This document shows, piece by piece, positions 18,101 to 27,671 of a stretch of 40,726 nucleotides of DNA. The notes under the pieces are model-generated. The model made no database searches and was not told the origin of the DNA. It was given only the letters and a program-made list of their open reading frames with translations. Numbering within the stretch: position 1 is the stretch's first letter; each line of letters begins with the position of its first letter. The stretch is from assembly GCA_029762575.1 (NCBI GenBank), contig JARVGL010000006.1, positions 1 through 40,726 of the forward strand, in the 5' to 3' direction. The translations under genes were made by a program, and so were the position numbers. This DNA is from Thermoplasmatota archaeon. Its GTDB lineage: Archaea > Thermoplasmatota > E2 > DHVEG-1.

Positions 18101-19363
18101 TTATATCACCTCTCTAGGATCAGTAATTGTTCCTTTTATCGCTGAGGAAGCAACCGTTGCAGGACTTGCAAGATATATCTCTGCTTCCTTTGAACCCATA
18201 CGTCCTTTGAAATTTCGATTGGCAGTACTTAGACATCGTTCACCTGGGGAAAGAACGCCCTGATGTGCACCTAGACATGGCCCACATCCTGGCGGCAGTA
18301 TCATTGCCCCGGCATCGACAAATATTTTAATATATCCTTTTTCGAGAGCGTGTTGGAAAATCGATTTCGACGCTGGTAGAATTATCAATCGTACATCTGG
18401 ATGGACGCGTTTTCCTTTAAGAATGTTAGCAGCGACCTCAAGATCTGATCCACGTCCATTCGTACAAGTCCCTATTAGACATTGATCTATCTGTATATCG
18501 TTAAGTTCATCGGCAGGTTTTACATTATCGACGGTATGCGGACATGCGACAAGAGGAACGATGTCAGATATATCATAGGTCAAAGAATCCTGGTAGATTG
18601 CATCGGTATCTGCTTGTATCGAATCGTATCTATTCTCTGAGACACCGATGGATCCTAAGTACTTTTTTGTAATATCATCAACAAAGAACACAGCGTTTTT
18701 CGCACCCATCTCTACACCCATATTGGTAATGGTGAACCGATCATCAACAGAAAACTCTGAAACCTGTCCATGGAATTCAACGGAACAATATGTTGCTCCT
18801 GATGCAGAGATATCTCTGATGATATGAAGGATGACATCCTTTGCAGAGACCATTTTTTGTAGTTGCCCCTCAAAGATCATCTGTATACTTTGTGGAACCT
18901 TTAACCAAGTCTCGCCTGTTAATAATAATGCTGCTGCCTCGGTTCTATCAATACCTGAAGAAAACGCACCGATTGCACCATATGAACATGTATGAGAATC
19001 ACTTCCTAGAACTAATTGTCCTGGTAATGCTAACCCTTTTTCTATAACTATCTGATGACAGACTCCTTGACCAACATCATAGAAATGTTTTATATGATGC
19101 TTCTTGACAAATTCCCTAACTAGCTTATGGTTCAATGCTGTTTTCTCTGAAGCTGCTGGTATCACATGATCCAAAACGATAACGGGGAGATCGCTTGAAA
19201 AAACACCATGGGAATCCAATTCCTTTGATATTTTTTGTATGATAGCTGCTGTGTTGTCATGGGTGAGAACGTGGTTAGGATGAACGGTGACGATTTGACC
19301 AGGTGTTGTTTCCTTTTCCTTTGCGTATTTTGATAATATTTTTTCAGCAAATGTCATTCCCAT
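18101..19363 (-). CDS. leuC: 3-isopropylmalate dehydratase/homoaconitase-type large subunit
   Basis: LGSDSHTCSYGAIGAFSSGIDRTEAA; CLIGTCTNGRGSDLEVAA; PPGCGPCLGAHQGVLSPGERCLSTANRNFKGRMGS. Confidence 0.88.
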   Translation of the reverse strand: MGMTFAEKILSKYAKEKETTPGQIVTVHPNHVLTHDNTAAIIQKISKELDSHGVFSSDLPVIVLDHVIPAASEKTALNHKLVREFVKKHHIKHFYDVGQGVCHQIVIEKGLALPGQLVLGSDSHTCSYGAIGAFSSGIDRTEAAALLLTGETWLKVPQSIQMIFEGQLQKMVSAKDVILHIIRDISASGATYCSVEFHGQVSEFSVDDRFTITNMGVEMGAKNAVFFVDDITKKYLGSIGVSENRYDSIQADTDAIYQDSLTYDISDIVPLVACPHTVDNVKPADELNDIQIDQCLIGTCTNGRGSDLEVAANILKGKRVHPDVRLIILPASKSIFQHALEKGYIKIFVDAGAMILPPGCGPCLGAHQGVLSPGERCLSTANRNFKGRMGSKEAEIYLASPATVASSAIKGTITDPREVI

Positions 19364-19519
19364 CTCATATTCACCTCTGTATCCTCTAATAAATTGAATT
19401 GTGCAGTATATGTTTTTTGATTGAATATCATATGAGATACATTATGTTTTCGCTGAGAAAGAGAAATACATATAAAAAGGGTGAGTATTTGTTCTATGGC
19501 GATTGGTGAAGAGAGATAT

Positions 19520-20362
19520 ATGAGATCAGAAAGAGCATTGGATCAAGCTGTTGCCGGGGTCATTGAAGCTCTCCTTCTTGTAGCATTAGCGGCTATTGTC
19601 CTCTCAACTATTCAGCTTGTCTACATACCGGATATCATGGAGCAACGGGAAGCAGATCATATGGATCAGGTCGATAATCAATTTTCTTATTTGAAATCTG
19701 TTATCGATCTTCAAACGGCGTTAGCAAAGGATGTTTCAATCTCATCACCGATTACTCTTGGAAGTAAAGAACTACCCTATTTTGTGACCGCTCGAGCGTT
19801 CGGACAACTTGACATCATTGATGGATCATCAAGTTGGATAAAAACGGATTTTATCTCAGATGGGGAAATCCCCTTAACATCTATTAGATTGGATGCCTTA
19901 AACTCATATTTCATTGATCAACTGTATGCTCTTGAAGGGGGTGCGGTTTTCGTTAAGCAAAGCGATGGTGAAAGTGTGCGCATTGAACCATCAATAAGCG
20001 TTGAGAATCTATCAACTCAAATTAGAATAACTTGGCAGCTTCCAACATTCTCAAGTATCGCGGGGAAGAATTCAACAGGCGGATATAAGAATTGTTTCAT
20101 ACGTACGAACTATCTCTCAAATTCAACCTATGCCGGGGCAACAACATATCTTTATATCTATTCGGATTTTCTTGATGCATGGAATGCAACGTTCTATGAT
20201 AGTCTAAGCGAATCGATAGAACAGGGATATATACAAATACAGAAGCATCCTGATCTAAATCCAACTCATTTACGGATCACCCCTGGAACAAAGAGCTTAT
20301 ATGCTGATGTGACTGTTCTAACACTTGGCGCTCAAATCGGACCTGGCATCGTTGTCCAATAA
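19520..20362 (+). CDS. Membrane-anchored archaeal pilin-like/secreted protein, unknown
   Basis: RSERALDQAVAGVIEALLLVALAAIVLSTIQLVYIP N-terminal anchor followed by a beta-rich hydrophilic region. ATG at 19520 has an upstream GGTGA; the track start is 19481 GTG. Confidence 0.55.
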   Translation: MRSERALDQAVAGVIEALLLVALAAIVLSTIQLVYIPDIMEQREADHMDQVDNQFSYLKSVIDLQTALAKDVSISSPITLGSKELPYFVTARAFGQLDIIDGSSSWIKTDFISDGEIPLTSIRLDALNSYFIDQLYALEGGAVFVKQSDGESVRIEPSISVENLSTQIRITWQLPTFSSIAGKNSTGGYKNCFIRTNYLSNSTYAGATTYLYIYSDFLDAWNATFYDSLSESIEQGYIQIQKHPDLNPTHLRITPGTKSLYADVTVLTLGAQIGPGIVVQ

Positions 20363-20564
20363 GTACTATTAATCCTAGAAAATACAGCGTGTTTGATCAA
20401 AGAATATACGGATGATTCTTTACTGTAGACCTTATTTGTTTCTTTATTTTTGAGGATTTTTATGAAGAAATTTCATATCATCCATACTTTCTAAAAATAG
20501 GTTTTCGTGAGATAATCATCACTAAAGCTTTTTATGTACTGAAATATATCGTAGTGGTCCTACC

Positions 20565-20669
20565 ATGACACAGAAGGGTTTTTCATCATATTGGCAGATT
20601 GAAGGAATAACGTTGAGTTGCCGTGGAGTCAAAGGAACAATAAATGAGGAACGAATGAATCATGAATGA
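20565..20669 (+). CDS. Candidate 34-aa small ORF overlapping the KaiC-like start
   Basis: Translated directly from sequence: MTQKGFSSYWQIEGITLSCRGVKGTINEERMNHE*. It lies about 30 nt downstream of TATA-like ctttttatg and overlaps the ATG at 20662. Not in the ORF track because of length. Confidence 0.3.
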   Translation: MTQKGFSSYWQIEGITLSCRGVKGTINEERMNHE

Positions 20670-21441
20670 GTTTGAATTATCACATCAGGTGAATGAGGAT
20701 CTACAGATACTAAAGACCAATATACCTGGTTTTGATACATTATTCTCAGATGGTGGCATCCCGAAGGGTAACTCTGTCATGATTGCTGGAGGTCCAGGGA
20801 CTGGGAAAAGTCTTTTCTGTCGTCAGATCTGCTATAATCTCATACAAGCGGGTAAACCTTGTATGTACGTTAGTTTTGAGGAAAATAGTGACCGGATCAT
20901 TAGAAGTATGAATGCTTTTGGCTGGGATGTGCAACGATATATTGATTCTGGGCTTCTTCTCATCCAAAAGATAAATCCATTGGATATTCTTCGAATAAAG
21001 TTTGGATCCCTTGGTGGATCGGGATCGGCTCAGGAGCTATCATATAAGATTAAACCTTTGGTGATTCCAAAAGATTTTCATCCTGAGGTCATTGTTGTCG
21101 ATTCTTTGAGCGCGATAATTGCAGCATCGACCACAAAGGAAAAGAACTATCGAGTCTACCTTCAACAGTTGTTCTCCTTTTTTGAAGAGACAGATGCAAC
21201 CTCATTATTGATAACAGAGACAGACCCTTTGCCAAAACGCTTCAGTGAAAGTGGTATCGAAGAGTTCCTTGCAGATGGCATCATCGTCCTCTATAACATA
21301 CAAATGGAAGAAGGACGAAAAAATGCTATTGAGGTTCTGAAGATGAGATACGCAAAACATGTTAAACAAATCGTAGAACTGGAGATTACAAGTCAAGGTT
21401 TACAGATCCAGGCTGATAAACAGATCCACATCTCCTTTTGA
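20662..21441 (+). CDS. KaiC/RAD55-family RecA-like ATPase
   Basis: Walker A GGPGTGKSLF; Walker B VIVVDSLSAI; single domain, 259 aa. Confidence 0.85.
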   Translation: MNEFELSHQVNEDLQILKTNIPGFDTLFSDGGIPKGNSVMIAGGPGTGKSLFCRQICYNLIQAGKPCMYVSFEENSDRIIRSMNAFGWDVQRYIDSGLLLIQKINPLDILRIKFGSLGGSGSAQELSYKIKPLVIPKDFHPEVIVVDSLSAIIAASTTKEKNYRVYLQQLFSFFEETDATSLLITETDPLPKRFSESGIEEFLADGIIVLYNIQMEEGRKNAIEVLKMRYAKHVKQIVELEITSQGLQIQADKQIHISF

Positions 21442-21675
21442 TCATTTCCCTAGAAAACGAAATGGTTCAGCACTGGGACTGAGTTTTTTGGCGCCATATC
21501 TCATTATATTATCTTCTATCTGTTTTACTTGAAGTCTTGTAAGACCGGTGCGTTTCAGGATGATGGTATCGTGTTCATCATAGATACAGATCGTACCTTC
21601 TTCAGGGCTTGAAATCGATTTGTATATCTCTCCGTTTTGAATCCATATCCAGATGTTGGTTGTCCTTGTTTCCAT
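21442..21675 (-). CDS. Small conserved-looking hypothetical protein
   Basis: 77-aa ORF convergent and directly abutting the KaiC-like gene. Confidence 0.45.
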   Translation of the reverse strand: METRTTNIWIWIQNGEIYKSISSPEEGTICIYDEHDTIILKRTGLTRLQVKQIEDNIMRYGAKKLSPSAEPFRFLGK

Positions 21676-21832
21676 TTTTTGGCACCTTTTCCTGTTTCAT
21701 CATTTATTTTTATTTATCTAACTATATAAATATTTCTTTTTTACCTCCTAAACATTTATTAACCCCTTTCTAAAAAAAATCCCTAAAACGTCATAAACCA
21801 CAAAAAAAACGAAAATTTTAAGAGGACCTTGA

Positions 21833-21847
21833 CCGATAGTATATCGG
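21833..21847. repeat. Perfect inverted repeat CCGATA-gta-TATCGG
   Basis: Read directly; upstream of the second KaiC-like gene. Confidence 0.8.
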
Positions 21848-21857
21848 CGTGGGATGA

Positions 21858-22619
21858 ATGATATTAGAACAAAAAGTAGCTCAACAAGACAATCTTATCC
21901 AAAGAATGAAAACCGGTATCACTGGACTAGATACCATTCTTCAGGGTGGAATCCCTCAACAATCAATAACCCTTGTCTCCGGACCACCAGGATCAGGAAA
22001 AAGCATCTTTTGTTTTCAATTTCTCTACCAAGGACTCAAAGAGAATGAAAAAGTCCTCTACCTTACCTTAGATAAAAAAGAAGATGGACTAATCCTTCAA
22101 GCAAAAAAACTTGGGATCGATTTTCAAGAGTCCATCGAAAAAGGAGAAGCGAAATTCCGTTATCTTAACATAAATAAGAAACTTGTCTATGAAGCAATGA
22201 GTAACGAGATCCTGTCAGGGCAATATCAACGAATAGTCCTTGACTCGATAACACCCTTATCAGAAATGCCGATGTTTATAGGTAACATGGAAAATGGAAA
22301 TGCTGACTACAGCTTTGTTGATTCAGAGGAAAACACGCCCTCCACATCAGGACCAATCCGCAGACGGCATCTCCTCTTCATTATGAACGCACTGGAATCC
22401 TCAGGATCCACCGCTATAATCACCTCAGAACTACCAATGGGTTCCACAAACCTTTCAAGAGATGGGATATCTGAATTTCTTGCTGATGGTGTCATAACCC
22501 TTAATTTTGACCCCACGATGGACCGAAGGAAACTATCAGTGATGAAAATGAGAAATACGAAACATACTCTTAAACCACAAGAGATACAAATAACCTCTGG
22601 GGGCATCACCCTCCAGTAA
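21858..22619 (+). CDS. KaiC/RAD55-family RecA-like ATPase (second copy)
   Basis: Walker A SGPPGSGKSIF; Walker B RIVLDSITPL; 253 aa. Confidence 0.85.
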   Translation: MILEQKVAQQDNLIQRMKTGITGLDTILQGGIPQQSITLVSGPPGSGKSIFCFQFLYQGLKENEKVLYLTLDKKEDGLILQAKKLGIDFQESIEKGEAKFRYLNINKKLVYEAMSNEILSGQYQRIVLDSITPLSEMPMFIGNMENGNADYSFVDSEENTPSTSGPIRRRHLLFIMNALESSGSTAIITSELPMGSTNLSRDGISEFLADGVITLNFDPTMDRRKLSVMKMRNTKHTLKPQEIQITSGGITLQ

Positions 22620-22632
22620 ACCACGAACTCCT

Positions 22633-23106
22633 ATGTTCTTTTTAGATTATCACCCACCAAAAACCCTTCGGATGTTGTTCATTTTCCACTATGCTCCATT
22701 AATTCTTATCATCTTGATTGGTCCACTTACCGCACTCTACAACATATGGCAAATACCCTCCCCACCCCTTCTGACCATCATTTTAGGCATGCTCATATTC
22801 TTAGCAGGAACCATGTTTTATTTCAAATGGGAGATATTCTGGCACAAAACATACAAAGGGCAACTTGTCACCACGGGCATCTTCAAGCACATTCGACATC
22901 CTCACTATACAAGTCTCATTATCATCGCCTATGGCCTAGCATTCTTCTTCTACTCCCTTGCAGCACTACTTATAGCAACTATCTCGATACCCATCATGAT
23001 AGCTAGCATCATCGATGAAGAACATCACCTTATAAAACAATATGGGGAATCCTATAAACAATTCATGGAACAAACACCATGGCGCATGATACCAAAGATA
23101 TTCTAA
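22633..23106 (+). CDS. Isoprenylcysteine carboxyl methyltransferase/PEMT-like membrane methyltransferase
   Basis: Multi-TM with LVTTGIFKHIRHPHYTSLIIIAYGL and DEEHHLIKQYGESYKQFMEQTPWRMIP. Confidence 0.85.
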   Translation: MFFLDYHPPKTLRMLFIFHYAPLILIILIGPLTALYNIWQIPSPPLLTIILGMLIFLAGTMFYFKWEIFWHKTYKGQLVTTGIFKHIRHPHYTSLIIIAYGLAFFFYSLAALLIATISIPIMIASIIDEEHHLIKQYGESYKQFMEQTPWRMIPKIF

Positions 23107-23259
23107 GTAATGGAAAACAAGACCCTATGAACGGATGTGTTCGGATCACCCTGCACCCATTCAAAATATAATATGAAAATAAGTAGAAACTGATCATCTC
23201 AATAATTTTTATCCGCTATTTAAAAAATCATTATATAGTCAAAGTCCATCACGAGCCAT

Positions 23260-24180
23260 ATGAACATTCTTATAACTGGTGGTACGGGGTTTATCGGAAC
23301 GCATCTCATTCAAGAATTAAAGAAATATGATCATACCATTAATGTACTCACAAGAAACCCATCACATCACATTCCAGAGGTACACCCCATCAAAGGAGAT
23401 ATCACAGAACCTCAAATCTTATCAAAAGCACTCTCAGATATCGATGCTGTTTTTCATAATGCTGCATTAGCAATAGATAGCGGTAGGAAAAAAGAGATAA
23501 AAAATGTCAATATCATTGGAACAAGAAATCTTGCAGAAGCATGTGTAACAAATAACGTCTCTCGGATCATCTATACGAGTTCTGCAGGAGTATATGGTTT
23601 TCCAAATTCAAAAGAACCCCTTATAGAAACATCACCAAAACATCCAATGAATACCTACCAACTCTCAAAACTAGAGGGCGAGAAAGTATTACAGAGCTAT
23701 AAGGAATTAAAAACTTCGATCATCAGACCCCCCTTGGTATTAGGGAAAGGAGGAATGGGATCAAAGGTTGTGGTGGAGAACCTTAAACAACACCGAATGC
23801 CCTATATTGGTTCTGGCACAAATCATATCCCTATCGTCCATCCTTCTGATGTATCCCAATGTCTCCGTCTTGCACTTGAAAAAGATACGAAGGGGGACAT
23901 ATTTAATGTAGTGAGTTTCACCTGTACGATCCAAGAACTATTCAAGGAGATAACTAAGAAACTATCCATTCCTGAACCAACAAAACATGTTCCATACCAT
24001 CTAGCATATCTGAACGCAGTGTTCTCCGAACTCTTTTCGCCCAATCCTCGCCTTACACGATTCAGGTTGAAAACCTTAGCGACAACTAGGATTATCAATT
24101 GCGACAAAGCAAAAAAAGACCTAGGATTTCAACCAAGATACACGTTGGAAAAAACAGTTGACGACATCATTAGATCATAA
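23260..24180 (+). CDS. NAD-dependent epimerase/dehydratase (extended SDR)
   Basis: ILITGGTGFIGTHLI; YTSSAGVYGF; YQLSKLEGEK (YxxxK). Confidence 0.92.
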   Translation: MNILITGGTGFIGTHLIQELKKYDHTINVLTRNPSHHIPEVHPIKGDITEPQILSKALSDIDAVFHNAALAIDSGRKKEIKNVNIIGTRNLAEACVTNNVSRIIYTSSAGVYGFPNSKEPLIETSPKHPMNTYQLSKLEGEKVLQSYKELKTSIIRPPLVLGKGGMGSKVVVENLKQHRMPYIGSGTNHIPIVHPSDVSQCLRLALEKDTKGDIFNVVSFTCTIQELFKEITKKLSIPEPTKHVPYHLAYLNAVFSELFSPNPRLTRFRLKTLATTRIINCDKAKKDLGFQPRYTLEKTVDDIIRS

Positions 24181-24264
24181 GAGGCAACAACGATAGATCA
24201 CAACAGAAAGAATGTTGCTACGGAAGGAACAACCGGATCACTGCCCGCGCCAACAAGGATAACA

Positions 24265-24272
24265 TTTATATA
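24265..24272 (+). promoter_or_regulatory. Candidate TATA box of the ribosomal superoperon
   Basis: aacatttatatattgag; about 190 nt upstream of the L3 ATG. Confidence 0.45.
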
Positions 24273-24386
24273 TTGAGTCTTTATATGCGATAGCCTCCGT
24301 TCATACCAGACAATACTCGGGCAATTCATACAAACAAAGAATCCCGGCATTAGACAGACACAAAAAACGTTTTTGGATGTCTATGA

Positions 24387-24414
24387 GCTGTCACGGTTTG
24401 AACAAAGCGACAGC
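24387..24414 (+). promoter_or_regulatory. Candidate leader hairpin upstream of L3
   Basis: GCTGTC-acggtttgaacaaagc-GACAGC, perfect 6-bp outer arms. Confidence 0.45.
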
Positions 24415-24460
24415 AAATACATTCACTGTATCATCAGAGTAAGAGCTGAGATGGTATATT

Positions 24461-25453
24461 ATGCATCAGAAACATCATCCAAAAAGAGGATCAAGAGGTT
24501 TTTCGCCACGAAAGAGAGCGAAAGCTGAAACGCCACATATCAAAAGTTGGCCAACCGGCGGAGATAAGCCTAAAATCCAAGGATTTCTAGGATATAAAGC
24601 TGGAATGACTCACGCTTTTGTTATTGACTATCGACCAACATCAACAACATCAGGTAAGGAAGTTGTGATGCCCGTATCCGTTGTAGAGACCCCGCCTATG
24701 AAAATAGCCGCTATCCGAGTATACAAAAAGACACATAATGGCTCTGAGACGATTGGGGAGATATGGGCCGATAAATTTGATTCTGAACTTTCAAAACGTA
24801 TTCCACTTCCTAAGAAAGATAAGAATAAGAATTGGAATATCACAAAAAACGCAGATGACATCCGTGTTATCGTATACACACAGCCAAAACTTGTAACTGG
24901 AATCCCAAAGAAGATCCCTGAAATACGTGAATTGCGTATCAGCGGGGGAAGTATAGATGAACGTATCGAATATGGGAAAAGCATCCTTGGAAAAGAAGTG
25001 ACCATCAATGATGTGGTTCGTGAAGGAGATATGCTTGACGTTATCGCAGTAACCACGGGAAAAGGTTTTCAAGGACATGTCAAACGGTGGGGTGTAAAAC
25101 TTCTCTCACATAAGAACTCGAAACATCGTCGGATGATCGGAACAGCAGGTTCGTGGCATCCAAATTGGATCCAACAAACCGTTCCACAAGCTGGGCAGAC
25201 AGGTTACCACCAAAGAACGGAATACAATAAGCGTGTCATTAAAATTGGTGAAAAAGGAGAAGAAATAACGCCATCCGGTGGGTTCCCCCATTACGGTCTG
25301 ATACGAAATTCGTATGTCCTGATACATGGTTCCATTCCCGGACCCACGAAGCGTTTGATCAGTATGAGAGATGCTATCAGATACCAACGGGGTGTTAAAA
25401 TCGAGAAACCAGATATTTCATACATTTCAACAACAAGTAAACAAGGGGTCTAA
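24461..25453 (+). CDS. rpl3: Ribosomal protein uL3
   Basis: GFLGYKAGMTHAFV; KGFQGHVKRWGVKLLSHKNSKHRRMIGTAGSWHP. Confidence 0.97.
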   Translation: MHQKHHPKRGSRGFSPRKRAKAETPHIKSWPTGGDKPKIQGFLGYKAGMTHAFVIDYRPTSTTSGKEVVMPVSVVETPPMKIAAIRVYKKTHNGSETIGEIWADKFDSELSKRIPLPKKDKNKNWNITKNADDIRVIVYTQPKLVTGIPKKIPEIRELRISGGSIDERIEYGKSILGKEVTINDVVREGDMLDVIAVTTGKGFQGHVKRWGVKLLSHKNSKHRRMIGTAGSWHPNWIQQTVPQAGQTGYHQRTEYNKRVIKIGEKGEEITPSGGFPHYGLIRNSYVLIHGSIPGPTKRLISMRDAIRYQRGVKIEKPDISYISTTSKQGV

Positions 25454-25458
25454 AAACC

Positions 25459-26220
25459 ATGACTAAAGTGAATGTCTACGGGGTAAATGGATCTGAAAAG
25501 GAACAGATAGTGTTACCAAAAGTATTTGAAACAACATTCCGTCCAGATATCATCAGAAAATCATTTAATGCACTCCGGTCAAACAAACGTCAACCGTATG
25601 GTGCTGACCCATTCGCAGGAACCCGTCATGCAACAGCATCAGTTGGTAAAGGACGGGGCATGTCACGTGTACCGCGATTAACCCAAGGAAGAACCGCTGC
25701 ATTGGCCCCCTGTGTAGTTGGTGGTAGACGTGCTCATCCACCAAAGGCTGAGCGGAACTGGACTGAGAAGGTCAATAAAAAAGAAAGGATGCTTGCCCGA
25801 AGATCAGCTATTGCTGCAACAGCAGATAAAACACTTGTTGCTCAGAGAGGCCATCAATTCAAAGATTCAATTACATTACCTATCATTGTCGAGGATGATT
25901 TTGGAAATCTCTCAAAAACAAAGGATGTTATTGAATCCATGGAAAAACTTGGAATATATGAAGATGTACTGCGAGCAAAGAATGGAAAACATATCAGAGC
26001 AGGCCGAGGAAAAAGTCGAGGGCGCAAATACAAAACACCAACATCAATCCTTATCGTATCACAAAAAGAATTAATAAAGAAAGGATCAAAGAATCTGCCG
26101 GGCGTACAGGTTGTTAGACCAGAACAAATAAATATTGAACATTTAGCCCCAGGTGGCGAAAGCGGCAGGCTGTTAATCATCACAAAATCATCACTACCCG
26201 TAATGGGAGGTGACGAATAA
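25459..26220 (+). CDS. rpl4: Ribosomal protein uL4
   Basis: SNKRQPYGADPFAGTRHATASVGKGRGMSRVPRL; GGRRAHPPKAE. Confidence 0.97.
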   Translation: MTKVNVYGVNGSEKEQIVLPKVFETTFRPDIIRKSFNALRSNKRQPYGADPFAGTRHATASVGKGRGMSRVPRLTQGRTAALAPCVVGGRRAHPPKAERNWTEKVNKKERMLARRSAIAATADKTLVAQRGHQFKDSITLPIIVEDDFGNLSKTKDVIESMEKLGIYEDVLRAKNGKHIRAGRGKSRGRKYKTPTSILIVSQKELIKKGSKNLPGVQVVRPEQINIEHLAPGGESGRLLIITKSSLPVMGGDE

Positions 26221-26477
26221 TGGATCCTTATGATATTATCTTTCATCCATTTGTCACTGAGAAAACGATGAACTTTATGGAAAACAATAATGCGTTAGAG
26301 TTTGTCGTAAAAAGAAAAGCTACTAAGACTCAGATAAAAAGGTCAGTTGAAATCATGTTTGATGTCAAGGTAAAACAGGTGAACACAAGGATCACGAAAC
26401 ATGGGAAACATGCTATCGTGACATTCACATCGGATTTCAAGGCAGAGGATATCGGTATGAGAATAGGAGTATTCTAA
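26220..26477 (+). CDS. rpl23: Ribosomal protein uL23
   Basis: FVTEKTMNFMENNNALEFVVKRKATKTQIKRSVE; syntenic. Confidence 0.96.
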   Translation: MDPYDIIFHPFVTEKTMNFMENNNALEFVVKRKATKTQIKRSVEIMFDVKVKQVNTRITKHGKHAIVTFTSDFKAEDIGMRIGVF

Positions 26478-26490
26478 CGGTGGTGTATCA

Positions 26491-27201
26491 ATGGGAAAGC
26501 GATTAATCCAACAGAGAAGAGGCAGATTCAATGGACGCTACACGGTACCATCTCATCGATTCAGAGGAAAAATTAAATATCAACATGATAGAAAACGACA
26601 GACCGGCATCATCCAAGATATCATACACGACCCTGGACGAACAGCACCACTTGCAAAAGTACGCCTCTCCAATGATAAGACCCAGTTGATCATCGCCGCA
26701 GAAGGAGCTAAGATAGGAGATAGCGTTCATTTCTCTGATGAAAAAGAAGCGGTTCGGCCAGGAAATATTATTCCTATCGGTGTCATAAACGAAGGTTTCC
26801 CAGTGTATAACATAGAACTGAAACCAGGAGATGGCGGAAAGCTTGTGAGAGCCGGCGGAAGTAGCGCCACCATTGTTGCCCATGAATCGGATAAGACAGT
26901 AATTCGCCTTCCATCAGGTCAATTTAAAACAATATCCTCAGACTGCCGAGCAACGATAGGTGCTGTTGCAGGCGGTGGAAGAAAAGACAAACCGTACCTT
27001 AAAGCAGGGAAAAAATATATTGCACGTCGCGTTCAAGGAAAAATTCATCCTGTTGTCCGAGGTGTTGCAATGAGCCCTGTTGACCATCCACATGGTGGTG
27101 GAGCACATCAACATGTTGGAAAACCAAAAACGATTCGACGTGGTGCATCCCCTGGAAGAAAGGTCGGAAGTATCGCTGCTAAGAGAACTGGGAGGAAGTA
27201 G
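26491..27201 (+). CDS. rpl2: Ribosomal protein uL2
   Basis: VRGVAMSPVDHPHGGGAHQHVGKPKTIRRGASPGRKVG. Confidence 0.98.
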   Translation: MGKRLIQQRRGRFNGRYTVPSHRFRGKIKYQHDRKRQTGIIQDIIHDPGRTAPLAKVRLSNDKTQLIIAAEGAKIGDSVHFSDEKEAVRPGNIIPIGVINEGFPVYNIELKPGDGGKLVRAGGSSATIVAHESDKTVIRLPSGQFKTISSDCRATIGAVAGGGRKDKPYLKAGKKYIARRVQGKIHPVVRGVAMSPVDHPHGGGAHQHVGKPKTIRRGASPGRKVGSIAAKRTGRK

Positions 27202-27206
27202 ATACC

Positions 27207-27665
27207 ATGGCAAAATCTAAGGGTTTCAAATCATCAGCTAGAAGCAGAAGGAAGCTTAAGAGAAAGAAGATAGAGTTCAAGAAGAAGGAATTCCAATTCC
27301 ATGGTCATAGTCTCGAAGAACTTCAGAACCTTACTGTTGAAGAGTTCTTACCGTTTATCCAGTCAAGGATGCGAAGGAGCTTAAAGAGAGGATTAACCCA
27401 TAGACAAGCAAAATTCTTACAGGATATTGAGAAATCAACAAAAGATGATGTCATAAGAACACATCTACGAAATATGGTTATCCTTCCAAGTTTCATCGGC
27501 CATAAGATAGCAGTTCATAATGGAACAGAATTTCAACAGATCACCGTTGAACCTGAGATGGTCGGCCATTATCTTGGAGAATTCGCATTAACGAGAAAAA
27601 GAGTGAAACATACTGGGCCGGGTGTTGGCGCTACCCGATCATCTAAATTTATGCCATTGAAGTGA
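27207..27665 (+). CDS. rps19: Ribosomal protein uS19
   Basis: VILPSFIGHKIAVHNGTEFQQITVEPEMVGHYLGEFALTRKRVKHTGPGVGATRSSKFMPLK. Confidence 0.97.
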   Translation: MAKSKGFKSSARSRRKLKRKKIEFKKKEFQFHGHSLEELQNLTVEEFLPFIQSRMRRSLKRGLTHRQAKFLQDIEKSTKDDVIRTHLRNMVILPSFIGHKIAVHNGTEFQQITVEPEMVGHYLGEFALTRKRVKHTGPGVGATRSSKFMPLK

Positions 27666-27671
27666 TGACAC

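Noticed and set aside
24183-24219. GCAACA...TGTTGC arms downstream of the epimerase gene
   Set aside because: Only 6-bp arms with a long loop and no poly-T tract; likely chance.
24628-25056. 142-aa minus-strand ORF in L3
   Set aside because: Antisense shadow of a conserved ribosomal protein; no independent support.
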